DNA of 64,000 nucleotides from an uncultured Lutibacter sp. (lineage in GTDB: Bacteria > Bacteroidota > Bacteroidia > Flavobacteriales > Flavobacteriaceae), in contig NZ_CANLZZ010000007.1 in the NCBI RefSeq assembly GCF_947495725.1, positions 62,001-126,000 on the forward strand, in the 5' to 3' direction. The first letter of the stretch is position 1, and the number at the start of each line of letters is the position of its first letter. A model generated the notes under the pieces. It was not told where the DNA came from and ran no database searches. It saw only the letters and a program-made list of their open reading frames with translations. Of the stretch, positions 10,501 through 17,806 are shown piece after piece. A program made the position numbers and the translations under genes.

Positions 10501-11204
10501 CAGCAAAACCCACTTTAAAATGGATTGGAAGAATGGGTGCCAAAATTTGTATAGGAGCTACATTTGAAAGTCTAGAAGTAGAAGACACGTCTGGTAGATA
10601 CATAAATTCCGTTCCCAATTATATTGAAGAACGAAAAAATTATGCAGGTTTAAACGCCTCATATTCATATCAAAACGCAGATAATTACGTATTTCCTACA
10701 CTTGGAATGAGTTTTAGTATAACAACTGGCTGGAAAACTAATATTGAAGACACCGATGAAAATAACGCTTATGTGATTCCTTCGTTAGGGTTTGATTATA
10801 AATTAGTTCCAAACGGAAAACTTGTTTTAGCAACAAAATTTAAAGGTAATATAATAATTGGTGATACTTTTGAGTTTTATAATGCAGCAAGTATTGGAGG
10901 CCTTGATGGATTAAGAGGTTACAGAAACCAACGTTTTATTGGAAATAGAGCATTTTACCAAAATACAGACCTCCGCTGGAGTTTTAAAAAGGTAAAAACC
11001 GAATTGGTTCCATTACAACTTGGATTGTTTGGAGGCTTTGATTACGGAAGAGTTTGGTTAGATGGTGAAGGTTCTAATGATTGGAAAACATCTTATGGTG
11101 GTGGTTTTTGGCTAGTTGGAGCAAATATGATTAACTTAAATTTAGCTATGTTTAATTCCAATGAAGGTCCGCGCTTTCAATTTGGATTAGGTTTTGGCTT
11201 TTAA
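7503..11204 (+). CDS. Outer-membrane lipoprotein: metallophosphoesterase, Fam20/HipA-kinase-like middle, Omp85-like barrel
   Basis: 1233 aa. The lipobox FFSGC puts the acylated Cys at 21. Residues about 48-335 are a calcineurin-type phosphoesterase with all metal motifs: GDAG (D55), GDN (D89), GNHD (130-133), HHP (H228-H229) and GHEH (304-307). Residues about 445-790 show a kinase-like order: a Gly-rich stretch KGGGNQSRSVRL, YVMRALRK, FDMLIGDWDRHEDQW (D614, R615, H616) and PRDRDQAFS (637-645), which resemble the DRH and DNG motifs of Fam20/HipA-like kinases. Residues about 895-1233 form a beta-barrel of the BamA/TamA (surface antigen) type ending in FGLGFGF with a terminal Phe. The phosphoesterase and barrel calls are firm; the kinase call is inference. 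An 18-nt gap to the next gene suggests an operon. Confidence 0.85.
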   Translation: MSRFFVQKLSLFILTLFFSGCATYKVNYKRSELNWQQNIPSYNSKIEHTFYLIGDAGNANLNESLSHLNLLKQELSKASKNSTAIFLGDNLYPVGLVKKDNPKRALAEHRLNAQIELVKNYDGNTLFIPGNHDYYSEGVKGLKRQQDYIEKNLGKNTFQPENGCPLEKIEISDELVLIIVDTQWYLENWDKNPTMNDDCEIKTREKFFDEYESLIKKNATKTIVIALHHPMFSNGNHGGQSSIKQQLHPIKGSIPLPILGSVANIIRKTSGISPQDMNNPIYLELKKRLVTISRTAEKTLFVSGHEHNLQYIIKDGLRQIVSGGGSKINPVRTINGSRFSFGGLGYAKVDIFKNGASIVSFFTEENNEQKLIYSTEIFPSSEKSITTTYPSKFPKTKSASIYTEAEIKKSAFFKTLWGQHYRTYYGTKVNAPIVLLDTLMGGLKPIRKGGGNQSRSVRLEDKNGKEYVMRALRKSATQYMQAVAFKNDYIEGQFDDTFAEKLLLDIYTAAHPYAPFTIGKLADAIDVYHTNPTLYYIPKQNALKHFNAEFGNELYMIEERTTKGHSDLASFGYSNELISTDDLLKKLRKSDDYIVDEQTYIRARLFDMLIGDWDRHEDQWRWAAFEDGKKTIYKPVPRDRDQAFSKNDGLVLGFLTRTIPALKLMQVYDDEMRNAKWFNLEPYPLDISLISKATFKDWEKEAKFIQENITPKVVEEAFLEMPIEVRDKTLEKIKQKLLGRLKNLPQIMKDYYKHFSKYVVVKGNDKDNWFDITRLPNGKTNIQLYNIKNGNKGSQILNKTYSNTETNEIWLYGLDDEDVFKVTGDFNRNAIPLRIVGGQNKDEYIIENGKRVTIYDYKSKKNIFKTSKGRKKLTNKYKTNYYNYKKLKYSQNQLIPSIGSNPDDGLKIGINNIFTVYGFERNPFTQQHIIDASFYKATNGYDLNYSAEFANIFNNWNFNIQTNFTSPNFSINYYGFGNESINLEDDLGDDYHRVKISTIAAKPTLKWIGRMGAKICIGATFESLEVEDTSGRYINSVPNYIEERKNYAGLNASYSYQNADNYVFPTLGMSFSITTGWKTNIEDTDENNAYVIPSLGFDYKLVPNGKLVLATKFKGNIIIGDTFEFYNAASIGGLDGLRGYRNQRFIGNRAFYQNTDLRWSFKKVKTELVPLQLGLFGGFDYGRVWLDGEGSNDWKTSYGGGFWLVGANMINLNLAMFNSNEGPRFQFGLGFGF

Positions 11205-11222
11205 AAAAAATAAATTTCAACA

Positions 11223-12416
11223 ATGAAAAAACTTATTGTATCTCTACTCATTTTAAGTTTATCTTATAATGTGTATTCTCAAAATATTAAAACAAAAAAA
11301 TTCAGTTCAGAAATACTTCAAAATGACCGGTATTTAAAAATTTATGTTCCCCCAAGTTATGCTACGGAAGAAACTAAAATGTATCCTTTAACAATTGTTT
11401 TAGATGCCGAATTTATATTTGATGTATATGTTGGAAATTCTATTTTATTTGCAAATAAAGACAAAGCTCCTGAGCAAATTATAGTTGGCATTAATCAAAA
11501 CCATTATGGTGAACGTTACCAAGATTGTTCTATAAATGAACAAAACAGTATGCCAACTGCCGAGGGAGATGCTTTTTATCAGTTTATAAAACTTGAACTT
11601 ATTAGTTTTCTTGAAGAAAATTATAGAATTTCTCCATTTAAAACTATTATTGGAAACACCTTAACTGCAAATTTCACAAACTATTTTTTAATTGAACAAT
11701 TCCCTAGTTTTAATGCATTTATCAACATCAACCCATATTTTGGATTGGATATTCCTTTAGTATTAAATGAAAAGGTTAAAACGTTAAAAGACGAAAATAT
11801 TTATTATTACCTAAGTAATGGAGACTATAATCCTGATAAATATGAAACATTAATTGACGATGCAAATTCATTGCTCGATTCTCTTAATATTGAAAAGTTT
11901 AAATACAAGTACGAAAAGTTTAAAAACACCACAAAAACAGCTTCTATAGGAAAATCTATACCAGATGCTTTGGCATTTATTTTTGAAATGTACTCGACAA
12001 TTTCAAAAGAAGAATTTGATCAAAATATAAAAGATTTGTCTCCTGCCGATGCCATTGCCTATTTAGAAAACAAATATGTTGAAATTGAATATTTATTTGG
12101 AAGTAATTTAAAAATACGAGAAAAAGATATTTTTGCAATTGAGTCCATAGTATTGGATAAAGAAAATGGAGATTATTTAAAAAACTTTGGCGAAATGATT
12201 AATAAATTAGAGAAAGAATCTGCCATAGGAGATTATTACATTGGACGCTATTATGAAACTGGTAAAAAATATAAACTAGCTTTAAAATATTATAAAAGCG
12301 GTTATATGAAACTTGCTGAAGGAGATCCAAACTCCGATGGCTATTATAAAAATATTGAACGCGTACTTCAAAAAAGAGATGGCGCGTATATTGAAGAAAT
12401 TCCAAATGAAAATTAA
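11223..12416 (+). CDS. Exported esterase-fold protein lacking catalytic Ser and His (probable pseudo-esterase)
   Basis: 397 aa with a signal peptide (about 1-19, ending NVYSQ). The N-terminal part follows the IroE/Fes/EstD-type alpha/beta hydrolase family: KIYVPPSYA, YPLTIVLDAEF, IIVGINQ and FLEENYRI. The expected nucleophile elbow GHSxGG reads GNTLTA (144-149), so Ser is replaced by Thr146 and the second Gly by Thr148. The expected His near FPNxxHGS reads FKNTTKTAS, with Lys238 at the His position. Both losses suggest a non-enzymatic or altered role. Residues about 330-397 look like a TPR-type helical repeat (KLALKYYKSGYMKLAEGD). The stop shares one base with the next gene's ATG, which suggests translational coupling to the peptidase. 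Confidence 0.8.
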   Translation: MKKLIVSLLILSLSYNVYSQNIKTKKFSSEILQNDRYLKIYVPPSYATEETKMYPLTIVLDAEFIFDVYVGNSILFANKDKAPEQIIVGINQNHYGERYQDCSINEQNSMPTAEGDAFYQFIKLELISFLEENYRISPFKTIIGNTLTANFTNYFLIEQFPSFNAFININPYFGLDIPLVLNEKVKTLKDENIYYYLSNGDYNPDKYETLIDDANSLLDSLNIEKFKYKYEKFKNTTKTASIGKSIPDALAFIFEMYSTISKEEFDQNIKDLSPADAIAYLENKYVEIEYLFGSNLKIREKDIFAIESIVLDKENGDYLKNFGEMINKLEKESAIGDYYIGRYYETGKKYKLALKYYKSGYMKLAEGDPNSDGYYKNIERVLQKRDGAYIEEIPNEN

Positions 12417-13573
12417 TGAAACAAACAATTTTAACCCTAGCCTTAATTTTTACTGCCTTTTTATTTTATGCTCAAGAAGGTAACGCGGTAAAAGTAAATT
12501 TACCATTAGAACAAAAATACGAATTCACAACTGTTGTAGATATTGAAGCTTCTGCAGTTAAAAGCCAAGGAAATACTGGTACTTGCTGGAGTTTTTCAGG
12601 CTCTTCATTTTTAGAATCTGAAATATTTAGAGAAACTGGTGAAATGATTGACATATCAGAAATGTATAATGTTCGTAACACCTACCCTGCAAAAGCTTGG
12701 AATTATGTGATGCGACAAGGAAAAATACAATTTAGTGAAGGAGGCTTGGCACACGATGTGTTAAATTCGGTAAAAAATTATGGATTGGTTCCAGAAAGTG
12801 CTTTTACAGGATTAAAAGCAGGAGAATCTAAACATAATCATGCTTTAATAATTCCTGAACTAAAAAAAGTATTGGATGCTTATATTAAAAATGGAGAGAA
12901 ATCGGCATATCCAAATTGGAGAGCTTCGGTAGATTCTATTTTAACTGTTCATTTAGGAAAAACTCCTAATAATTTTGTGTATAATGATATTACTTACAAT
13001 CCAAAAACGTTTCTTAAAAAAACAAAAATCAATACATCAAATTACGTTACTTTAACTTCATTTCTACATCAACCTTATAACTCTAGTTTTATTCTTAATA
13101 TTCCTGATAATTTTTCAAACGGAAACTTTTACAATGTTTCTTTAAATGATTTAGTTGAAATAACAGACAGAGCTTTAAAAAAAGGCTATTCTATTGCCTT
13201 AGATTGTGATGTTTCAGAAACAACTTTTTCTTCAAAATATGGAATTGCAGTTATTCCAAAAAACATAGACGACACTAAAAAAGCACTCACATATATTGTT
13301 AAAGAAACAACTATTACACCTGAATATAGACAGCAAGAATTTGAAAATTACAATACTACCGACGATCATTTAATGCACATTATTGGAATGGTTAAGGACC
13401 AAAACGGAAACGAGTATTATAAAGTAAAAAACTCTTGGGGAGGCAATAGTGAACGTATTGGAAATAATGGTTATGTTTATATGAGTAAAGCTTTTTTTAA
13501 ACTAAAAACCATTTCTATTTTGGTGAATAAAAACGGTTTATCTAAAGGGTTTAAAAAAGACTTAAACTTATAA
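12416..13573 (+). CDS. Secreted papain-family (C1) cysteine peptidase
   Basis: 385 aa with a signal peptide (about 1-20, FLFYAQ). The catalytic site is intact: oxyanion Gln51 and Cys57 in QGNTGTCWSFSG, His321 in DDHLMHIIGM, and Asn339 in VKNSWGG. The insert-rich layout and the spacing of Cys to His resemble bleomycin-hydrolase/aminopeptidase C-like members (C1B), but here the protein is exported. The ATG overlaps the stop of the pseudo-esterase by one base, so it is the third gene of the 7503-13573 unit. It probably acts on peptides or proteins in the periplasm or at the cell surface. No C-terminal T9SS domain is seen. Confidence 0.9.
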   Translation: MKQTILTLALIFTAFLFYAQEGNAVKVNLPLEQKYEFTTVVDIEASAVKSQGNTGTCWSFSGSSFLESEIFRETGEMIDISEMYNVRNTYPAKAWNYVMRQGKIQFSEGGLAHDVLNSVKNYGLVPESAFTGLKAGESKHNHALIIPELKKVLDAYIKNGEKSAYPNWRASVDSILTVHLGKTPNNFVYNDITYNPKTFLKKTKINTSNYVTLTSFLHQPYNSSFILNIPDNFSNGNFYNVSLNDLVEITDRALKKGYSIALDCDVSETTFSSKYGIAVIPKNIDDTKKALTYIVKETTITPEYRQQEFENYNTTDDHLMHIIGMVKDQNGNEYYKVKNSWGGNSERIGNNGYVYMSKAFFKLKTISILVNKNGLSKGFKKDLNL

Positions 13574-13666
13574 AACTGTTTTAAAAGAAATACCTTTAAA
13601 GCACCTTTAACATTCTGTTTAGCGAAATAGAAGCATTGATTTATATTTCTAACATCACTAAAAAAA

Positions 13667-13690
13667 GACATCCTGAACTTGTTTCAAGAC
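13667..13690 (+). repeat. Possible degenerate intergenic repeat (REP-like)
   Basis: The sequence around CCTGAACTTGTTTCA resembles a partly palindromic intergenic element that I recall from Flavobacteriaceae genomes (usual form CCTGAACTTGTTTCAGG). This copy is degenerate on its right arm. It lies directly before the stop codon of the S1-domain gene (13692). Only one copy was noticed in the window. Confidence 0.35.
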
Positions 13691-13691
13691 C

Positions 13692-14117
13692 TTATTCAAT
13701 ATGCTCTACAAACTTAATTCCTTCCTCTGAAATAACAATTAATTTTTGACGAAACAAGCCACCAATAGCGCTTTTAAAGGCTTTTTTACTCATTCCTAAT
13801 TGATGTTTAATATCATTAGGGTCGCTTTTATCATGCAATGCTAAAGCTCCATTATTTTTTCTTAATGCATTTAAAATAGCAATCTCATTTTTTACAATTG
13901 TGTGTTTAAAACCAAGGGCTTGTAAACTAATATCTAATTTACCATCCTCACGAATTTTCTTAATGAAGCCTACTAATTTTTCACCTTCTGCTATTTTTTG
14001 ATACAGTTCATTTTTATAAAGCATTCCTTCAAACTCTTCATTTACTAAAACTGTAAAACCTATTGCTGAATTTCTACCAACAATTAAATCTACTTTATCT
14101 CCTACTTTTAAATCCAT
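13692..14117 (-). CDS. S1 RNA-binding / winged-helix protein (CvfB C-terminal-like)
   Basis: 141 aa. Residues about 1-67 form an S1-type OB fold (VGDKVDLIVGR, GFTVLVNEEFEGMLYKNEL, KIREDGKLDISLQ). Residues about 75-141 form a winged helix (ILNALRKNNGALALHD, LGMSKKAFKSAIGGLFRQKLI). Together these match the C-terminal half of CvfB/YitL proteins, which are about twice this length, so it is a short form rather than obviously truncated. It probably binds RNA. It is 6 nt downstream of menD, in the same transcript. Confidence 0.8.
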   Translation of the reverse strand: MDLKVGDKVDLIVGRNSAIGFTVLVNEEFEGMLYKNELYQKIAEGEKLVGFIKKIREDGKLDISLQALGFKHTIVKNEIAILNALRKNNGALALHDKSDPNDIKHQLGMSKKAFKSAIGGLFRQKLIVISEEGIKFVEHIE

Positions 14118-14123
14118 TTTCTT

Positions 14124-15788
14124 TTATTTTAAATTGTTGAAATATGCTTTTAATATTTTATCGTTTTCTTTTTGAGGAGTAAATACCTCTAATAATTTTG
14201 GTTTTTCAGAAATTGTATAAAAATCTTTTAAACCAGTTGTTAATTCATCAACACTTGTTGCCGTTGCATATTCAAAATTATACATTTTACACAAATGTAC
14301 GGCAGTTAAATTATGTGGAGTTTCAAAATAATCTAATGCATTCGATTTTTGCGGACCTGGAATAAATCGGAAAATACCTCCTCCTCCATTATTAATTACA
14401 ATAATTCTAAATGTAATTGGTATGTAACTATTCCACAACGCATTACTATCGTAAAAAAAACTTATATCTCCTGTTAAAAAAACAGTGTTAGCATCAACCA
14501 CTACCGATGCTCCAATTGCTGTACTTGTACTTCCATCAATACCACTTGTTCCTCTATTACAAAAAAGTCGTAACGATTTATTTATGTCGAATAATTGTGT
14601 ATATCTAATAACTGAACTATTCGAAACTTGCAACTGGCTATTAGCCGGAATTGATTTTAAAACCGTATCAACTACTTTTAAATCGGAAAACGCACATTCA
14701 TTTAAAAATGCTGCGTGTTTACTCAATCGTATTTCTTTTTTATGCAACCAAAACTCTTGATAAAAACTATCAGTTGGTTTTGTTAAAAAGAAAAACTGAC
14801 TAAAAAATAATTGAGGTGTTAATTTAAAATGATGACTTAAACTGTGATAGGTATCAAATGCTCTTTTTGGGTCAACGTGCCAATGATGTTTTGGTTTAAA
14901 CTTACGTAAATGTTGTTTTATTTTTTTTGAAACAATAAGTCCTCCTAAACTCAACAAAATGTCTGGCTGAAAATGAGTCAGTTCATTATCTTCCAAAGGA
15001 AAAATTAATTTATCTATACTATTGATAAACTTTGGATTAGAAACATTGGCTGTATTTTCAATTAACACTAAAACCGAAGGATCTTTTGTTAAATGTTCTA
15101 ATTGAATTTGTAAAAGTTCATTTGGATAATGTTCTCCAACCAACACCATTTTCTTTTCAGATGCATTCCAAATTTTGGCAAATTGCTCTAAATCATCCAC
15201 ATTTAATGGTTCTTCCTCGAAGCTATAATCAAAAGTTTCGAAGTTTAATATATTGCTGGTAGTTTCATACAAAGGTTCATCAAAAGGAACATTTATATGT
15301 ACAGGACCACTTTCTAAAATGGCAGTTTTAATAATTTCCGAAAGCATTTCATTAATGTTTCCTTCAATATTTAAACTTTCGTCTAAACTAACCGACGCTA
15401 ACATATGATTTTCAAAAACATTTTCTTGTCGTATAGTTTGCCCATCACCAATATCAATTAAATGTTTTGGTCTATCTGCTGAAATAACTACCAACGGAAT
15501 ATTACTGTAAAATGCTTCTGCAATTGCCGGATAATAATTTAACAAAGCCGAACCTGAGGTGCAAACTATGGCAACCGGACTTTGTAATTGTTGTGCTATT
15601 CCTAAAGCAAAAAATGCTGCACAACGCTCATCAACTATACTATAGGTTTTAACTTTTGGATGGTTTGAAAAGCCTATGGTTAAAGGTGCATTTCTTGATC
15701 CAGGGGAAATTACTACGTGTTCAATTTTACTCGCAACACAGGTTGCAATTGTTAATTGAGCAAGTTCATTTATTGGAAATTGAGGCAT
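14124..15788 (-). CDS. menD: 2-succinyl-5-enolpyruvyl-6-hydroxy-3-cyclohexene-1-carboxylate synthase
   Basis: 554 aa thiamine-diphosphate enzyme; it joins 2-oxoglutarate to isochorismate in menaquinone synthesis. It shows SPGSRNAP near the N-terminus, DERCAAFFALGIAQ (with the ThDP-activating Glu), RGTSGIDGSTSTAIG, and the ThDP/Mg motif GDISFFYDSNALW. The start was set at the ATG at 15788 (MPQFPINELAQ). A GTG at 15815 would add nine residues, but its first base is the last base of a TAACTTTG promoter element, so it cannot lie within the mRNA. It is followed closely by the S1/winged-helix gene. menF lies 88 nt upstream and is separately transcribed or shares a longer transcript. Confidence 0.93.
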   Translation of the reverse strand: MPQFPINELAQLTIATCVASKIEHVVISPGSRNAPLTIGFSNHPKVKTYSIVDERCAAFFALGIAQQLQSPVAIVCTSGSALLNYYPAIAEAFYSNIPLVVISADRPKHLIDIGDGQTIRQENVFENHMLASVSLDESLNIEGNINEMLSEIIKTAILESGPVHINVPFDEPLYETTSNILNFETFDYSFEEEPLNVDDLEQFAKIWNASEKKMVLVGEHYPNELLQIQLEHLTKDPSVLVLIENTANVSNPKFINSIDKLIFPLEDNELTHFQPDILLSLGGLIVSKKIKQHLRKFKPKHHWHVDPKRAFDTYHSLSHHFKLTPQLFFSQFFFLTKPTDSFYQEFWLHKKEIRLSKHAAFLNECAFSDLKVVDTVLKSIPANSQLQVSNSSVIRYTQLFDINKSLRLFCNRGTSGIDGSTSTAIGASVVVDANTVFLTGDISFFYDSNALWNSYIPITFRIIVINNGGGGIFRFIPGPQKSNALDYFETPHNLTAVHLCKMYNFEYATATSVDELTTGLKDFYTISEKPKLLEVFTPQKENDKILKAYFNNLK

Positions 15789-15814
15789 TAAATAGTCTTC
15801 ATTTTTTGAAAGCA

Positions 15815-15822
15815 CAAAGTTA
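15815..15822 (-). promoter_or_regulatory. -7 promoter element of menD
   Basis: TAACTTTG on the minus strand (TAnnTTTG) ends 26 nt before the ATG at 15788. It overlaps a GTG that would otherwise be taken as the start, and so decides the menD start. Confidence 0.55.
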
Positions 15823-15876
15823 CGTAAACTTATTGTAGATTTTTAAATAAATATTATTGAATAATGCAAAAGTAAA

Positions 15877-16947
15877 TTACCACATACTTTTCATAATTGC
15901 AGCTTTTGCAACTGTTTCCTCCCACTCTTTTACAGGTTGGCTGTCTTTAGTTAAACCTCCTCCAATATAAATTGTTGCATTATGGTTTTCAATTTTCATA
16001 CAACGCAGATTAACATAAATTGCAGATGCATTATTACAATTTATTTCACCCATAAAACCAGAATAAAATTCCCTATCATACTCTTCGTTTTGCATTATAA
16101 ATTCTGTTGCCGCGTTTTTAGGAATTCCACAAATAGCAGGTGTTGGATGCAAAGCATTAATTAATTGTTCTAAACTTTTTTTCGATTTTAACTCGCCACA
16201 AATATCAGATCGTAAATGAATTAAGCTTCCTGCTCTACTTGTAATTGGACCTGTAACTTCTAATTTGTTAATTTTATCTTTAATATTTTCAACAATAAAA
16301 TCTGTTACAAATTGTTGTTCTTCCAATTCCTTTTTTTCCCAGATTACATCTAATGTCCCACTAAACTTTTGTGTTCCGGCCAAAGACATTGTTTGTAACT
16401 TATTATTTTTAATAGCAATTAATTGCTCTGGAGTTGCTCCCATCCACAAACCAACCTTTGGATGATACCATAAATAAACAAAGGCATTTTTATAAGAGTT
16501 TAGCATTCTTTTAAAAACCGTTGTAATTGTTGATTTGCCAATTGCAATAGTTTCTTTTCTTGATAAAACTACCTTTTCAGAAAATCCATTTTTAATAAAA
16601 TCAACCGCCTTATTGACTTTTAAAATATATTTTTCTTTTTCTTCTATTGTACAAGAATCCTCTAATTTTAACGAAGAATCTACAATTTCTAAATTGTTAG
16701 TTATCTGCGTAAAAAATTGTTCACTTTTACTTATAGGGAATAAGATTTTAGTTTCATTCTTATTAAATGGAGCAAATATAAATCCTGAAGAATTATAATC
16801 TTCAAGTTTAATTAAATCATTATTATTTTGGTGAATAGCTGAAATTACCTTTGAATTTGGCTTTCTATATGCAACAAATGGCTGTTGTGCATCTAATACA
16901 GATGAAATTTTTTCAAAAAAAACAATATTCGTAAATTCTAATTTCAT
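15877..16947 (-). CDS. menF: Isochorismate synthase
   Basis: 356 aa chorismate-binding enzyme converting chorismate to isochorismate, the first menaquinone step. Visible motifs are KVVLSRKETI, LWMGATPEQLI, LIHLRSDICGEL, ALHPTPAICGIPK, the EYDREFYSGFMGEI motif and YIGGGLTKDSQPVKEWEET. It is shorter than E. coli MenF (about 430 aa) at the N-terminus, as is usual in Bacteroidota. Its ATG and the stop of the upstream hydrolase gene share one base, so the two are translationally coupled. Context in a men cluster favours MenF over a siderophore (EntC) role. Confidence 0.92.
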   Translation of the reverse strand: MKLEFTNIVFFEKISSVLDAQQPFVAYRKPNSKVISAIHQNNNDLIKLEDYNSSGFIFAPFNKNETKILFPISKSEQFFTQITNNLEIVDSSLKLEDSCTIEEKEKYILKVNKAVDFIKNGFSEKVVLSRKETIAIGKSTITTVFKRMLNSYKNAFVYLWYHPKVGLWMGATPEQLIAIKNNKLQTMSLAGTQKFSGTLDVIWEKKELEEQQFVTDFIVENIKDKINKLEVTGPITSRAGSLIHLRSDICGELKSKKSLEQLINALHPTPAICGIPKNAATEFIMQNEEYDREFYSGFMGEINCNNASAIYVNLRCMKIENHNATIYIGGGLTKDSQPVKEWEETVAKAAIMKSMW

Positions 16948-17804
16948 TAATTTAATTGTTGTAATAAAATATCTCTAATTTCATTAAAATTACTCCAAAC
17001 CAAGTCGTGTCCAGCTCCATCTAATGTAATTAATTCAAATTTATTTGGTGCTATTTTTTCTTTTAAAATAGTAGAATTTTCATAAGGCACAATCCAATCA
17101 TTATTTCCGTGAATGCATATAATTTTTGAAGGGTTATTATTCCAAAGTCCTTCAAAATGTAGTAGGTCTTTTTTATGAGAAATTTTTTCTTTTGATGCTG
17201 CTTGCCAAGCCTTTGGCATAAGCCACCTTGTTGTTTCCCACTTATAAAGGTTTAAAGCCCAAGGCATTGGTTCTACCTTTGAAATAACCGCCGGAGCAAG
17301 TAATACTATTTTTTTATACTTTTTGTTTGAAGCTAAAACAATTGGACCTCCATAAGAATAACCTACTAATATTACTTTTTGTGAATCAATATTGTTGATT
17401 AAACTTTCCAATAAATTCTTTTCAAACTCTATAGACTCCTTAACTTCTCCAGTTTTAAAAACACCATAACCAACTCTATCATAAGCTATTAAATTGGCGT
17501 TATGTTGAATATCTTTATCAGATAAATATTTTTTAAAATCACTTGCCGAACCTATAGAACCATGCACAAAAACTAGCGTTGGTAAAGTTGTGTCTATCTT
17601 TTTTTGAAAAGTTAAAACGCGGTAATCAAACTCTTGAAACTTTTTTGTTGTGATAAAAACTTTTGTGTCTTTCTCTGCAAAATCTTCTATCAGTTGCTCG
17701 GTTGACTTTGGTGTTGAAAAATAATAGATAACACCATATGCTACTACTAGCAAAAATAGCAGTATAAATACTAAAATTTTGAGTATTTTCTTAAGCTTAC
17801 TCAA
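16947..17804 (-). CDS. Membrane-anchored alpha/beta hydrolase
   Basis: 285 aa. An N-terminal membrane anchor (about 8-29) precedes an alpha/beta hydrolase fold with the oxyanion loop FVHGSIGSASDF, nucleophile Ser150 in GYSYGG, Asp236 in HGNNDWIVP and His266 in GAGHDL, so the triad is complete. It sits between a MenI-like thioesterase (2-nt gap) and menF (one-base overlap). That position recalls MenH, but MenH is a soluble protein without an anchor, so a MenH role is not supported by sequence. It probably acts as a lipase or esterase facing the periplasm. Confidence 0.85.
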   Translation of the reverse strand: MSKLKKILKILVFILLFLLVVAYGVIYYFSTPKSTEQLIEDFAEKDTKVFITTKKFQEFDYRVLTFQKKIDTTLPTLVFVHGSIGSASDFKKYLSDKDIQHNANLIAYDRVGYGVFKTGEVKESIEFEKNLLESLINNIDSQKVILVGYSYGGPIVLASNKKYKKIVLLAPAVISKVEPMPWALNLYKWETTRWLMPKAWQAASKEKISHKKDLLHFEGLWNNNPSKIICIHGNNDWIVPYENSTILKEKIAPNKFELITLDGAGHDLVWSNFNEIRDILLQQLN

Positions 17805-17806
17805 AG

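Noticed and set aside
14485-14760. 91-codon open frame antisense to menD
   Set aside because: It is a shadow of the menD coding frame, without a promoter or protein-like features.
16947-17804. MenH (SHCHC synthase) call for the alpha/beta hydrolase in the men cluster
   Set aside because: The protein has an N-terminal membrane anchor and no MenH-specific motif; only its position suggests it.
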